Positions 23,871 through 36,837 of a stretch of DNA of 64,000 nucleotides are shown here, piece by piece. The DNA comes from Sipunculus nudus. Its lineage: Eukaryota; Annelida; Sipuncula; Golfingiida; Sipunculidae. The translations under genes were made by a program, and so were the position numbers. The notes beneath the pieces are model-generated. The model saw nothing but the letters and a program-made list of their open reading frames with translations. It did not search any database and was not told the DNA's origin. Numbering within the stretch: position 1 is the stretch's first letter; each line of letters begins with the position of its first letter. Location: the NCBI GenBank assembly GCA_026874595.1, contig CM049309.1, forward strand, positions 96,866,723 to 96,930,722, given 5' to 3'.

Positions 23871-24265
23871 ACTAGGGACCCATGGGTCTTGATGCTCAGC
23901 TGAATTTGTCTATAAGGATGATGCACTGTTTTCAAAATATGGGTCCTGTGATCAGTTTAAAGCCAACCTGTCTACACAAACTTGAGCTAATTTGTGAATG
24001 GATGGGCCCTGTGACCTTGAATCTAGTGACCCCAAAATCAAACGGACCTTCCCCTATAAGAAGGTTAGACATGTTGAAGATGGAAAGTTAATGATGAAAG
24101 TTTGGCTTAAAATGCATCCACAATCTTTTTAAAGGAGTGTGTCTTGTTACCTTGACCTTTGCCCTAATGACCCCAAAATCAAAAGGGCTCTTACATTATT
24201 GGTGGGTCTTATATAAGTCAGGTCTGAAAACAATATGTCAATTCAAACTGGCGTTATCATCTGAA
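23871..24265 (+). mobile_element. Family-B-type 5' end joined to an E-like core
   Basis: Starts ACTAGGGACCCATGGGTC (B hairpin) and GCTCAGCTGA, but continues with 'cctgtgaccttga...tgaccccaaaatcaaa' units characteristic of the E2 core (56480-58830). The start ACTAG is also E-like. Ends without a recognisable 3' terminus where A3 sequence resumes. Confidence 0.6.
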
Positions 24266-24970
24266 AACAAATATGTGATATATTGAACAATTTGGCTGAA
24301 TGATTTTGGAGAAGGTTTTCAAGCCTTTACCTGGTAAATGTAAGTTGATGTAAGTGGCGCCAAAAAAAGCTCAATCCTACAACATTTGACATGTGACTGA
24401 CTTTTGCATAAAATTTGGAGATGTTAGCTCCTGCTGTTCCTGAGAAATTATGGGTTAATGTACTGATGACCAATGACCCCATACAAAAAAGGTTGATGCA
24501 GGTGGTGCCACCAATACCATAATTTCAAATATCACTCATGTGACCATCATTTGTGTAAAACTTGGTGATGATACGTCCAGCTGGTTCTGAGATTGTAATT
24601 TACGTATGCTTATTTTGAAGAAATGGAAAAGTTCAGCCCTCCCTAACTCAGCCAAAAAACTAACTGGAACCATTGGAACAAAACTTGAGAGAGATAGATG
24701 CATGGATTATTTCTGTGAAATATTTGATAATTTGGTTTGACAGTTCCAGAAAAGAAGATTTTTAAAGATTTTTTAGCTTTTCCCTATAAATTCAAAGTCA
24801 TTGCAGTTAGCCAAAAAAATAAGCTCAATCTGATAAAGTTTGACAAGAGACCGATTATTCCATAAAATTTGGTTCTGCTAGCTGCAATGATTTTTTAGAT
24901 AGTATGGGTAAACATACAGACAATGGCAGAGGACAATGCTGAGCCATTTCATAAGCTCACAGATTTGCTA

Positions 24971-25740
24971 AAAACACAAACAGTTTTATACTCTTCTGAA
25001 ATAAGGAATTCATCACAACATGAACATCCACAATTTTATTGCAATACATCACTTTGTGGACACAAAGTTAAATGTGCACTTTAGACATTGTACCCCTTGT
25101 AATACAAAACATTTGTAATCCAAAATGTAGCATATGTCGAGGAAAGAATGAATTAAACATAGAAAATTATAACATTCATCATGTTTATGCATCCTGTTCA
25201 CAGTGGGGGGGGGGGGGGGGGGGGGCAGATGGGAAGCGTAGACAATTACCCATGTGGGCCTTCACCACAAATTGCAACAGATGTACAAAATACCTTTATT
25301 TATGACCAGGTCTTGTAAAACTTGATTAAAAGCTACAATTTTTTACCAACTGCTTTTAAATTTCAGAATATAAAAGATTAGAACCTTATCTGTCTATCAT
25401 GTTAAAATTTAAATCAACAGAGCTTACAAAAAAGTGCCATCATCAAATTAATATGGGTAAATTTAAGGTATTAATTTTACATTTATGATAATAACTAAAA
25501 AAATTACAAATTACCTATTTTTTTTTCTGGTATACAATAAAAACAAAATTAAATATAGTTATTTATGTGAAATAGGCTCTCTAGCTTCAACAATTATCAA
25601 GTTAAGTGAGTAAATATTTTTCCTGATTTTTGAGAAAATGCATTATGTTCAGTCCCATAACTTGAACAATTTACTCATTATTGACCTAATTTCTAGCATG
25701 TACATAGGAAATATATGGAGGAATAGTTGTGCCAAACAAA
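24971..25740 (+). mobile_element. Family B body
   Basis: Continuation of the B body interrupted by A3 and then by B5. Shares 'actcttctgaaataaggaatt' with 35815 and 62505, and has a poly-G run of about 20 at 25206. No gene seen. Confidence 0.6.
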
Positions 25741-27641
25741 ACAAGGGACCTATGGGTCACTGTGCTCAGCTGAAGTTAACCTTGAAGGTAAAAATCTAAA
25801 ATAATATCTAATGGAGATAAAGTGTAAGAGGAAGAGGTAATAAAGGCCATGGTTGGTTTATATGATTGGTTTGTATTGTTGAGCAAGAAATTGTTGCAAA
25901 AATATTTTGTGACCTGACCATGTGTTTCCTAATGTTGAAACTAAAGCATGTGAGCAGTTTGTGAACAAATGATCTGTACTATTACCATGATCATTAGTTG
26001 GTTTTTCGATTAACTGTTGACATTTCAGTAGTTTACACATTTGTTCAATTGAATCTATTTTTTTGCATAATATATATTTTTAATTATATATGTATTTTTT
26101 ATGAAATGTATACAGCTGAAATATAGCTAATTAACAACATAAAACAGGGCAAACAAAGCCTGATCTCAAATTCTGCTGAGGCAGGAAAATAATGAACAAA
26201 TGTTTGTATTAAATCCTGATTTTTTTATCACATCAATTATTTTCTAATTTAAGTTTATATTTCTATACATTTCCAATTTAACATATATATCTGAATATAA
26301 AAGTTGATTCATAATTCTCAATTGCATCATCATAAATCTCAATCTTGTCAGATAACACCACATCATGCATACAAATGTTTATTTATTTTTTACCACAAAA
26401 ATATATCTTTTAAATCTGCAAAACAATAAATATCTAAAAATAATACTTGATTTAGATTTCAAAATTTTTAATTGTGTCTTTATTTATCCATAATGTGCTT
26501 CATATTTTATAATAATTTAAGCATACTGATGGGTTCATTTATATTTGTTAAAATCATTTAAAAGAAAATTGATTTCTTTAAAAATGCTACATTACACAAC
26601 ATTGCATCTTCTGGATTACACCTTGAATTATTTTTTCAAGGAAATTTTTTGCATATCGGAGTGGAAACAGCATTACAATTAAGGAGATACAGTGAAAACA
26701 ATAACAATTACTGCATAACACTTGGTGGGTTGGGTTTGCCGGGGGGGGGGGGGGGGGATGATTGGGGTGGTGATATGAGAATAACTGTACACCTGTCACA
26801 GCAGGGGATCTCCCCCAGTGATGGTAACAAATCAATAAACCCTGGCATAGCTGACTTCCAGTGACCTGGAGTGGGACCCTGCATCTGTAATTAAAGCAAG
26901 TGACTACAGAAAAAAAAATCAATAACTAGCTTAATTTTCAAGCTTTTATTTTCAAATTTCAGATTTAGACAAACTAAATATTTATGTTTACATGCTGTAA
27001 AAATTAAATCAATGGTGCTTACAGGAAAAAAATGTGCCATGGTCAAAGTTGGGCAAAATTTAAGGTACTGATTTTTTTTTTATGCTAATAACTTAAAAAA
27101 TTTACAAAATTCAGATCTAATTTTGGGTAAACAATTGAATCTTAATTAAACATAGTTATATACTTGAGAAAATAGACTCTAGTTTCAAAATTTTTCATTT
27201 AAAGTGAGTTATTATTTTTCCTGATTTTTTACAAAGTCCATTATGTTTGGGCCCATAACTTAAAGAATTTATATTTTACAGACTTAATATCTGGCATGTA
27301 CATAGGAACTATATAGAGGAATATTTATGGTATATATGAGGAAAAACAGATGAGTGGTTTTGATATTAGGCAGTCCTGAAGTGTGAAAATAGGATTTTAA
27401 TAAAAAATTGAGGTTTTTCTTTAATTTCTCAAAGGAACAAAGTCGCAAAGACCCAGTTTTCGGCTTGGTAGGAGATCTTGGGGACATCTAACATTATGCT
27501 GAATTTTGGATTCCTAGGTCTTACGGTTTCAAAACGTGCCACATCTACGGACGGACGGACGGACAGACGGACGGACAGACGGACGGACGACGGACAATGG
27601 ACCACGACTATAGCTCAGATGACTTATAGTCAGCTGAGCTA
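25741..27641 (+). mobile_element. B5: complete family B element
   Basis: About 1.9 kb. 5' ACAAGGGACC, hairpin, GCTCAGCTGA; 3' TCAGCTGAGCTA. Interior holds a poly-G run (26741), the 'GGGGATCTCCCCCAGTGA' palindromic segment (26803) and an (ACGG)n run (27547-27590) before the 3' hairpin. It is very similar to B9 (48045-49933) throughout, suggesting recent common origin. Several reading-frame openings here are not coding. Confidence 0.82.
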
Positions 27642-27912
27642 ACAAAACAACACCAGTGATTTTTGTGGTAAGCCGTCTTGAAGTGTAACAACAGGGTTTT
27701 ATGGAAAATTGAGTTTTTCCTTAATATTTTGAGGGAATCTGATTCAGTTTTTGGTTTGGTAGGAGAACTTGGGACATCTAACTCTATGTAGAATTTCAGA
27801 ATTGTAGGTTCAATGGTTTCAAAACATGCCTTGTTAACGGATGTCTGGAGAGGCAGATGTCCGGATGGACAACAGACAAAGGAGCATCACTATAGCTCAG
27901 ATGACTATGCTA
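27642..27912 (+). mobile_element. Tail of the family B element that hosts B5
   Basis: B 3'-half sequence resumes after B5 ('gtcttgaagtgtaacaacag', 'gggacatctaactctatg'), ending in 'tatagctcagatgacta', i.e. partway through the terminal hairpin. Confidence 0.6.
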
Positions 27913-28969
27913 CAAAGACAATGTGTATCTCATAAATCCTTCAAGATTTATCGATATAATTTTTGCGATAGAACATGACAGAGTGCAATCACAAACTTGT
28001 CTTGACATGTCTTTAAAAGCAGTAACCATAACCTGATCACATGACCAAGAGGAGAGTGGTTTCTGAATCAACCAAAACTAACAATTACAGGTGACTGATG
28101 GTTATGTTTAACATTATTACACTGAATAATCCAAATCATTCGCGATAAGTGCAGAAAGGCTGCTTACTCCAGCAAATGTAGAGACAATACCACTGTCATT
28201 ATTTAATTTAAAGTAAGGCAGAAGAAATGGTTCAATGGTTTTATAGCATACCGGCCAAGATCAAAGATTTCAGCAAGCATGTTGGTCAGTCCTGTAATTC
28301 TGTCTGTTTTTCCATCTGTCTGTTTGTCTGTTTGTTTGTCCATTCTGTATAGACCACAATTTTCCAGTTATCACTTTGAAACTAATATAGTTGTTATACA
28401 TTATTATCCCTCTGAGTCTTTTGTTTTTGGTCAAATGACAAGGCCCTGGTGAACAAAAAACATAAAATCATGCTTTCCTTATATAATTGTCATTCTACGG
28501 GCCTCAATTTTACAGGAATGGGTTTGAAACTGATAAAATTGATGTAATACAATAATATCTCAAGACAGCTTTTCCATTTTTGGAATATAGCTACCAAGGG
28601 GTGTTGAAACACAATAAAATATCTTTTTTTACAATATCTCTAAAACATTAAACAAAACCACAACTTTTAAATCAGCATCTAAAACTAGAATCGATGGACC
28701 TAATTCTATGAATACTTTTCCTTACTTCTGCTGTTACAATAGTCACCATTTTTGCAATAAAACTTCTGAAAATTGAAATATCTACATAATTAATAAGGCC
28801 CCCAACAGCCCCCCTTTACTGGTCTCCATGCATGTCACACTTGTTATGGTGGCACCTTGAGCATTTTCCTGCATTTTGAGCAAACTAAAACAAGCAAATG
28901 AGATTCCCTCAATGGTAGTGAATGTACTGATTCTCTTACTGGGAAGGTCAAACTTTCAAGCAGGGAGTT
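27913..28969 (+). other. Unassigned AT-rich sequence
   Basis: No open frame, hairpin or repeat family that I recognise. It contains a TCTG/TTTG-rich stretch at 28300-28345, reminiscent of the GACGG-type runs inside the other element families, so it may be a diverged element. Confidence 0.5.
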
Positions 28970-29290
28970 GGTATATCAGTGTGTCTGCCAGTGTGTTTGT
29001 CTGCCCATGTGTCAGGGAATTGGTATGTCAGTGTGTCTGCCAGTGTGTTTGTCTGTTTGTGTGTCAGGGAGTTGATATGTCAGTGTGTCTGCCAGTATGT
29101 TTGTCTGTTTGTGTGTCAGGGAGTTGGTTTGTCAGTGTGTCTGCCAGTATGTTTGTCTGCTCGTGTGTCAGGGAGTTGGTTTGTTGGTGTGTCTGCCAGT
29201 ATGTTTGTCAACTTGTGTGTCAGACAGATTGTTTGTCAGTGTGTCTGCCAGTATGTTTGTCTGCTTGTGTGTCAAGGAGTTGGTTTGTAA
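28970..29290 (+). repeat. Minisatellite, unit about 63 bp, five copies
   Basis: Unit words 'cagtgtgtctgccagt' and 'gtgtcagggagttggt'. Because the unit is a multiple of three it stays open in all three forward frames, giving Cys/Val-rich readings such as VCQCVCQYVCL. No start context, signal peptide or conserved domain supports a protein. Confidence 0.85.
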
Positions 29291-29689
29291 GTTGGTATCA
29301 AATTTTCAATTATTCTGGGGGGTGCTTATGAGCCCCATAGCTTGGAGAATATGGGTACCAGAGACCTAATTTCAGATTTCCTAGAAGACTTTTCATGGAC
29401 CCCCCTGGATGTCAAGTTAGAAGATTCTTGGTACAGTGGTTATGATTTGTGCCCTGTTATCAGACAACTGCTTCTTTAAAGGTTTTAAAAGTATAGAAAA
29501 AAAATTCTTAACAATTTTTAGAAGTCCAGATGGCACCACAAGTCTGCAGAAAATAAAACACCCCATGATCAATATGCATGCAAAGAATTGGAAGATCCAA
29601 GGTCCAGTGATTACGATCTGTGCCCTGTTAACAGAAGACCACATCATTAAAGGTCTCAAGAATACAGGAAAAAATCTGTAAAAAATTAA
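29291..29689 (+). mobile_element. Family B tandem core (left of A4)
   Basis: Part of the B 340-bp unit ('ttattctggggggtgctta', 'gttatgatttgtgccctgtta'). It resumes at 32074 after A4. Confidence 0.65.
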
Positions 29690-32073
29690 ACAAGGCCTAC
29701 AGGCCTAATGCGAACCTGTGCATTGGGAAATACACCAGGTATAATGCTTCAATGCTGGACCATTACTTTTCATGTATATGAACAATGCAAGTACTAAAAT
29801 TTTGAATAAGAAACAATTACACAAACATCACTGCTGAAATTCTGGCATGGGTGCACACAACACAAAAACGATTGTAGTTTGCACCACCAGTCTTGTATAC
29901 TTCAAAGCTATCAGAGATATACACATATGCCAATTTTCAGACTGATATATATCAAACCCCTCCTAAGAAATAAGCAGGGACACACATTGTGCAAAATTTA
30001 TTGTAGGTGGCACCACCAGTCTTGTAAACGATAAAGCTATTCGATATGTATAATATTCCTAATTTCAGGCTTATATATCAAATTCCTCTGTGGAAATAAG
30101 CAGGCACATACACTGTGCAAAAGTCAATGTATGTGGCACCACCTGTCTTGTAAATGAGAATACCATCAAAGACGCATAGACACGACAAAATATCAGTCCA
30201 ATACATCAAACTTCCCCAGAGTTTGATGCACTGGGCTGACAAGGCTAAGGTGTGTGGCAGTTGCCCCCAAGTGACCTGTGACAAATTTCTGCCTCAAGCT
30301 ACTGCACTGAGTGAACTCTTGACCTGCATCTGGCTAGACTGAGTGAACTTTTGACCTGTACCTGGCTGCACTGAGTGAACTCTTGATCTGTTGCATAATC
30401 TGACACAGTTGGCAGTCTGCCAAAGCTATAAATAGATTCAGGCTGAACTTTGGTGCCAAATATGATGCAGTGAGCAGTCTGCCAAAGCTATAAATAGAGT
30501 GCAGCTTCTGCACTGAGTGAACTCTTGACTTATACCTGGCTGCACTTCTTCAAATCCTCGCACTGTGCCAAAACTATTTACAGAGCTGACATCATCTTGG
30601 CTAATGGCCAACATCAAGGCACTGGCAATCTGCCAATGGTAAACCAAATGCTGCCATCTGAACACAAAAGTGGTCCCTACTTGAAATAACTTTGAAATTT
30701 ATTTTCCCAATACAAAATGCTTTTCAGCTGACATTTTATAAAAAAGAAATCAGGAATACATGTAAAATTATTACGGATGCATACTGAATGCAAAATTAAA
30801 ATACAGATATATCTAATAGATGGCAAATTCTTGATTTAAGTTGAGTAGGGATACCAATAATTTATAATTCACATACAGTTGTCTTTATATAGCCACAGAG
30901 AGCTGAATATCCATGATTGTAACATTGCCTGGTATGATGAATAACTTAAATCATAAATCTAAATTTTTTAAAAGCTTTTAAAAACACTTTCTTGTCAATA
31001 TTAACCAAAGATAACCTTAAATCTAAATGTCAGTTGCATGATGTAATAGATGCTGATAAACTGGTGCCAGGCTAGATGTAACAGCGTCACACAGCTAACA
31101 TATATGGTAAAATGACTCAATTCAATCTCCATAATTCAGCCAAAAATCATTCATGTAGAACCATTAATGACAATTATTATAAGAATTATTGTAGGAATTA
31201 TTCTTGTAAAATATTTAACAAACTGGCTTCAGTGGCATCAGTCGAAAAATGTTTCGCAGGTTTATAACTCATATAGGACGATACAGTAAACTGGCTAAGT
31301 TCAGCTTCCCCTAACTCAGCCAAAAAGCACTGAACCAAAACCATTTGAACAAACTTGAATTATCAACATCTGAGGATAATTAATGTGTGAGATTTAAGAA
31401 TTTGGCCCAGTGGTTGACTAAATTCAGCTTCCCATAAATTAGCCAAAAGTCACTGAAAAGTGACCATTTGAACAAACTTCAGAAAGCACAAACCTAGGAT
31501 CATTTCTGTGTGATATTAAACATTTTGGCCATATGGTTTCAGAGAAGAAGTTTTTTGTAGCCCTTAGTGTGATACAGGCACTGATGACCCTGTACAAAAA
31601 AGGCCGATGCAGGTGGCGCCACCAATACCTCAATTTCAGATATGACCTATGTGACCAACATTGGCATAAAATTTGGTGATGATAGCTACAACCGTTTCTG
31701 AGATTTAAATTTAAATATGCTTTTTTGCACAGTTAACAAAGTTCAACCTCCTGTATCTCGGCCAAAAATCTCCGAACTGGAATCATTCGAACAAACTTGA
31801 GAGAGATTGTTCCAGGGATCATTTCTGTGAAATATTGGACAATTTGGCTGAACAGTTTCGGAGAAGAAGATTTTTAAAGCTTTTTCCCTATAAAATCTAA
31901 GAAAATGCAGTTAGAAAAAATATAAACAAAATCCGATATAGTTTTTTGGATGACTGATTATTTGCAAAAAATTTGGTGGTGTTAGCTCCTGAGATAGCTA
32001 TTGTTAACGTACAGACGACGCACGACAGACGCCGCACGACGCCGCACCATCACATAAGCTCATAGGTTTGCTA
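29690..32073 (+). mobile_element. A4: complete family A element
   Basis: 5' ACAAGGCCTACAGGCC and GCGAACCTGTG; 3' CATAGGTTTGCTA (variant). Inserted in the A-rich spacer between two B 340-bp units. Core has the gtgaactcttgac minisatellite (30295-30540), GGTGGCGCCACC (about 31610) and an ACGACGCACGACAG run (32015-32045). At about 30757 it shows, uninterrupted, the site occupied by an inner A copy in A1 and A5. Confidence 0.8.
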
Positions 32074-32252
32074 AAAATTTAGGTGACGCCACCAGTCTGC
32101 AGAAACTGATGAAACATTCCATGACCAATATCCATGCAAAAAATCATGGTGATCAATGCATTTGTTGTTCAGATAATTGAGCTTTTGTATCAAATTTTCC
32201 ATTATTCAGAGGGGTACTTCGAAGCCCCATAGTTCAGAGATTTTGGGTAACC
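32074..32252 (+). mobile_element. Family B tandem core (right of A4)
   Basis: Starts 'aggtgacgccaccagtctgc', continuing the B unit interrupted by A4. It breaks off at 'ttttgggtaacc', where family A core sequence begins. Confidence 0.6.
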
Positions 32253-35200
32253 TGGCTAGACTGAGTGAACTTTTGACCTGTACCTGACTGCACTGAGTGA
32301 ACTCCTGACCTATACCTGGCTGCACTGAGTGAACTCTTGACCTGTTGCCTAATCTGATACAGTTGGCAGGCAGCCAAAGCTATAAATAGATCCAGACTGA
32401 CCTTTCGCCTGTAACCAAATCTGAAATAGTAGCCACATCATCGCATAAGCTCACAGATTGGCTCCACATGCAGCCCTGAGGGGCATGACACACATGAGGT
32501 GATCACATGATACTCATGAGGTGATCACATGCTACCTATAAGGTGATCACATGGTGCCCATGAGGTGTTCACATGTCACCCATGAGGTGATCACATGCCT
32601 TGTGCTTGGCTGCACTGATTGAACCCTTGTCTTATATCTGGCTGCACTAAATGAACTCTTGATCTGTTGCCACATCTGAAACAGTTGGCAGTTTCTCATC
32701 TCAACCTATTTAAAGATACAGACACAATCTTGGCCTATTGGTAAATCTGTTTACAGATGCTGAAAGACTTTGGCTAAAATGCCTTTTTTAAGCTGACATA
32801 TTTATTAACTTCTTATCAAAATATCTAGAATAATGAAAGATGCAGTCCTTTCATTGTTAAAGGTCCAATAAATCTGCCAAAAATCATTCAAGTAAACTTG
32901 AACAAAGGCCACCTAAGAATAATTTTTGTGCAATGTTACAGAAGTTATAAATGAAACAATAATTTTGAAGAAGAACACTATTGCAGTCCTCAGTTTGAAA
33001 TAGACATAATAATGGCCAACTTAAGCTTTTCATGACTCAACCAAAAATCAACAAACTCAATCTATTCTGATATGATTAAAAGAACCATGTCTTAGGATAA
33101 TTCTTTTGAAAATTTGAACGATTCAACTTGACAGTTTCATCATAAACATTTTTAAGCTGAAAGAGGCTAAAATTATGAGGTTTTTGATAATAAGTCAATG
33201 TAGGTGGCACCACGAAATCTGCAACTTCAAATATGAGTCATGTGACCAACATTTGCACAATACTTGGTAATGATAGCTTCTGTCATTTCTGAGATTACTA
33301 TGTCAGTATGCTTACTTGGCCAAATGACCAAGTTCAAATTTGTGTAACTCCACTAAAATTCATCAAATGCAAACCATTTGAACAAACTTGCCTCTAAGAT
33401 CATTTCTGTAAAATATTGAACAATTTGGCTTGGCCGTTTCGGGGGAGAAGATTTTTAAAGATTTTTTAGCTTTTTCTCTATAAAATCTAAGAAAATGCAG
33501 AGTTTTTTAGATGGCTAATTTTTTTCATTAAATTTCATGATGCTAGCTCCAGTCGTTTTTGAGACAGTATGGGTTAACATACAGATGACGGTCAACGGAT
33601 GCCGCCACACCAACATTAGCTCACAGGTACGCTAAAATTACTACAGATGCATACTGAATGCAAAATTACAATACAGATACATCTCACAGATGGCAAAATC
33701 TTGAATTGAGTATGGAAACCAATTATTTATAATCAATGTACAGCCATCTTTATATACCCACAGAGAGCTGTATACCTGTGATTGTAAAAATTGCCTGGCA
33801 TGAGGAATATCTAAAATCATAAATCTACATTTTTTAAAAGCTTTTAAAAACATTCCTGTCAATATTAGCATAGATAACCTGAAATCTAAATGTCTAGAGG
33901 CATAATGTAATGGATGCTGATAAACTGGTGCCAGGCTAGATGTATCTGCTTCACACAGCTAACATATATGGTAAAATGACTCAATTCAATCTCCATAATT
34001 CAGCCAAAAATCATTCATGTAGAACCATTAATGACAATTATTATAAGAATTATTGTAGGAATTATTCTTGTAAAATATTTAACAAACTGGCTTCAGTGGC
34101 ATCAGTCGAAAAATGTTTCGCAGGTTTATAACTCATATAGGACGATACAGTAAACTGGCTAAGTTAAGCTTCCCATAACTCAGCCAAAAATCACTGAACA
34201 AAAACCATTTGAACAAACTTGAATTATCAATATCTAAGGATAATTAATGTGTGAGATTTAAGAATATGGCTCAGTGGTTTTTGAGAAGATCTTTGTAGTC
34301 ACTGAGCTAAATTGGGCTGTAATGGCATATGACTAAATTCAGCTTCCAATAACTCAGCCAAAAGTCAATGAACTGAGGCCATTTGAACAAATTTCAGAAA
34401 GCACAGCCCTAGGATCATTTCTGTGCAATATTAAACAATTTGGCTGTATGGTTTCAGAAAAGAAGTTTTTTTGTAGCCGTCAGTATGATACGGGCACTGA
34501 TGACCCATGTGCAAAAAAGGCCGATGCAGATGGTGCCACCAATACCTCAATTTCAGATATGACTCATGTGACCAACATTGGCATAAAATTTGGTGATGAT
34601 AGCTCCAGCAGTTTCTGAGATTGTAATTTTAGTATGCTTTTTTGGACAGATGACTAAGTTCAACTTCCTGTAACCTGGCCAAAATTCATTGAACTGAAAC
34701 CATTCGAATTAACTTGAGAGGGATTGTTCCAGGAATCATTTCTGTTAAATATTGGAGAATTTGGCTGAACAATTTCGGAGAAGAAGATTTTTAAAGGTTT
34801 TTTAGCTTTTTCTCTATAAAATCTAGGAAAATGCAGTTTGCCTAAAAATAAGCAAAATCTGATAGAGTTTTTTAGATGACTAATTTTTTGCATAAAATTC
34901 CGTGATGCTAACTCCTGCCATTTTTTTAAGATAGTATGGGTTAATGTACAGACGACAGCCAACAGATGCCAGACGACGGACGCCAGATGACGCCACACCA
35001 TGGCATAAGCTCACAGGTTCAGTCAGGCAGCTTAGGTCATCTGACCAAGGGCTTTTAGTGATCCCTAAAACACAAGATGTGTCGTTCAAGAGCTTTCTCA
35101 GCTGTGGCACCAAGGTTGTGGAATGAACTTCTGCACTCAATCAGAGCTTCACCATCTTTAGCTTTTTTTAAAAGAAATCTTAAAACTTAACTTTTTATAT

Positions 35201-35380
35201 TAGCTTTTGGTAGTTCTTAGAAATTAGGGTTTTCTTTTAGGAATCTTTGCTTTAGTAGGAATATACATTTTATGTTTTAGTAAAACTGTGCTTTGTGTCT
35301 TGTAAAGTGCTTTTGATAACTATTTTGTTGAAATTAGCGCTATATAAATTAAATATATTATTATATTATTAGGTTCACTA
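32253..35380 (+). mobile_element. A5: 5'-truncated family A element with inner A copy and LINE insertion
   Basis: Begins within the A core minisatellite and ends CACAGGTTCA/CTA, the end being split by a LINE fragment (35022-35370). An internal A 3' end at 33634 is followed by 'aaattactacagatgcat', the same junction as at 9418 in A1, so A1 and A5 descend from one source that already carried an inner A copy. Confidence 0.7.
35022..35370 (+). mobile_element. 5'-truncated CR1/L2-type LINE with 7-bp target duplication
   Basis: About 349 bp flanked by AGGTTCA at 35015-35021 and 35371-35377. It encodes the end of a LINE polyprotein: FSAVAPRLWNELLHSI then SPSLAFFKRNLKT (about 35096-35188), the common C-terminal tail of CR1/L2/Rex-type elements. 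It ends in a 3' region with 'agtgcttttgataa' and 'gcgctatataaat' and an ATT-rich tail. A severe 5' truncation is typical of target-primed reverse transcription. It landed inside the 3' terminus of A5. Confidence 0.8.
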
Positions 35381-35927
35381 AAAAAAACTGAAAAAAGTTG
35401 AATCATTATATATCAAGAGTAAAAAAACTGAAAATATAAGTTAAAATATTATGATTGTTGCAAAAGTTGCAATCATTATATATCCAGGGTGTAGCTTATA
35501 TTGGGTCATATTATGCATACACATATATTTTATTATTTTTAAATCACAAATGTTTAAACTGAATTTAAAAGAAAATAATGCCACAATATGGCATCTACAA
35601 GATAATTCCTTGAATCACTATTAAAAAGTTTTGCACATGGCACATGCTTAATTTTATTCACCGAAATAAATAAAAGATTCAGTAAATTTGATAAAATAAA
35701 ACATCTTTTCTAATAAAGTATACACACTGATGGTTGAATGAGGGACAAACAATATCATTGTGCTAATTACTATCTCAGCTTTAATTTATTACTGGAATTT
35801 CACAAGAGTTTTTACTCTTCTGAAGTAAGGAATTACTTATCTGATGAACACCAACTCTTTCATAGCAATACACCACTTTGTGGACACAATTAAATGTGCA
35901 CTTTAATCATTGTAACCCTGGTGGTAC
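35381..35927 (+). mobile_element. Family B body
   Basis: AT-rich B-body sequence. The segment 35435-35900 matches 62100-62545 in B7 ('gttgcaaaagttgcaatcat', 'gggacaaacaatatcattgt'). Host of the solo LTR, E1 and the LINE. Confidence 0.6.
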
Positions 35928-36837
35928 TGTTATGTGGTAAGAGGTGTTAATATCTATTATAAATAATTACTGATTTTTACGCAATATTTTGGTACACATA
36001 AGATCAGTTACCAGTTCAGCAGATGGAAAGACAGATAGAGCGACAAGGAGAAATGATAATAGCCTAAATTGGTGTACCAACGCATTGTCTACCATTGTAA
36101 GACAGGTGTTTGGATTCCGATCTCCATATGTCGGTTAGCATATAGGTTTAGAAAAGAAGCTGATAAATGAGTATTTTAATGGACATAAATTCTGAATGCA
36201 GACAACCAGTGATTACTATAGACTGTTATAGCCATGAGAACGTAAACTTAATCAAGTAAGTCAAAATAGATTCTGTTATTATAGGCATCAGCAGAAGCCA
36301 GGTTTAGATCTGGATGACAGTGTAAAATGATATAAAATTCAAAGGTACGGTGAATACCGGCCTACGCATAAGGCAGTAATTTAGGACAGGAAAACAGTAC
36401 CAAAAGTGAGTCAGTAAGTAGCTGGGTCACACAGAATTGATCAGGAGACAAATATATACCCTGAATATATTAATGACAGGAATATAATGATATTACATGA
36501 GTTTTAGGTAAAACAAGGAAAAAGTTTGTGCGTAGGCGAAAGCTGAAGCCATATATGGTTATCTAAACATTCAGGCATGTCATAATGACACACATCCAAT
36601 ATCCAATAGAAAAAGTGTAAGATGATGTAAAGGTTTGTGACGTAGTAATACTGATACAAAAACCTGTGTTGGGCTGGGAACTGGCAGACAGACCCACGCC
36701 ATCATCAACATGTAAACCAAGACAACTGGAAATAAAACAGCACAATATCCAACTTGGACTGTCTCAGTTATTCACCTGACGCGCAGTGTGACTGTGTTAT
36801 GGCCAGGGAAGAACTCCCCTAATTCCCCATTGTAACA
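35928..36837 (+). mobile_element. Candidate solo LTR
   Basis: 910 bp beginning TGTTATG and ending GTAACA (5-bp inverted ends TGTTA/TAACA), flanked by GTAC (35924-35927) and ATAC (36838-36841). Removing it and one flank gives CTGGTGGTACAATACAAAAT, matching the empty site at 62541-62560 (CTGGTGGTTCAATACAAAAT). No gag or pol reading inside, as expected for an LTR left by LTR-LTR recombination. I could not match it to the Gmr1-like element. Orientation is assumed. Confidence 0.68.

Larger units (their letters stand above)
22303..24970 (+). mobile_element. A3: family A element with foreign segments inside
   Basis: 5' ACAAGGCCTACGGGCC hairpin and a variant subterminal repeat (GCAAACCTGTG); 3' CACAGATTTGCTA. 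Family A sequence is recognisable at 22303-22980 and 24270-24970. Between them lie a pogo/Tigger-like fragment (about 23030-23813) and a B-ended, E-like segment (23871-24260). Confidence 0.65.

Noticed and set aside
28876-29331. 151-codon Cys/Val-rich open frame
   Set aside because: A five-copy 63-bp minisatellite open in all three forward frames; no domain, signal or splice support.
7103-35380. Reading family A and C termini as classical cut-and-paste terminal inverted repeats
   Set aside because: The inverted words are subterminal, no target-site duplication is seen, and the extreme ends are not inverted copies of each other.
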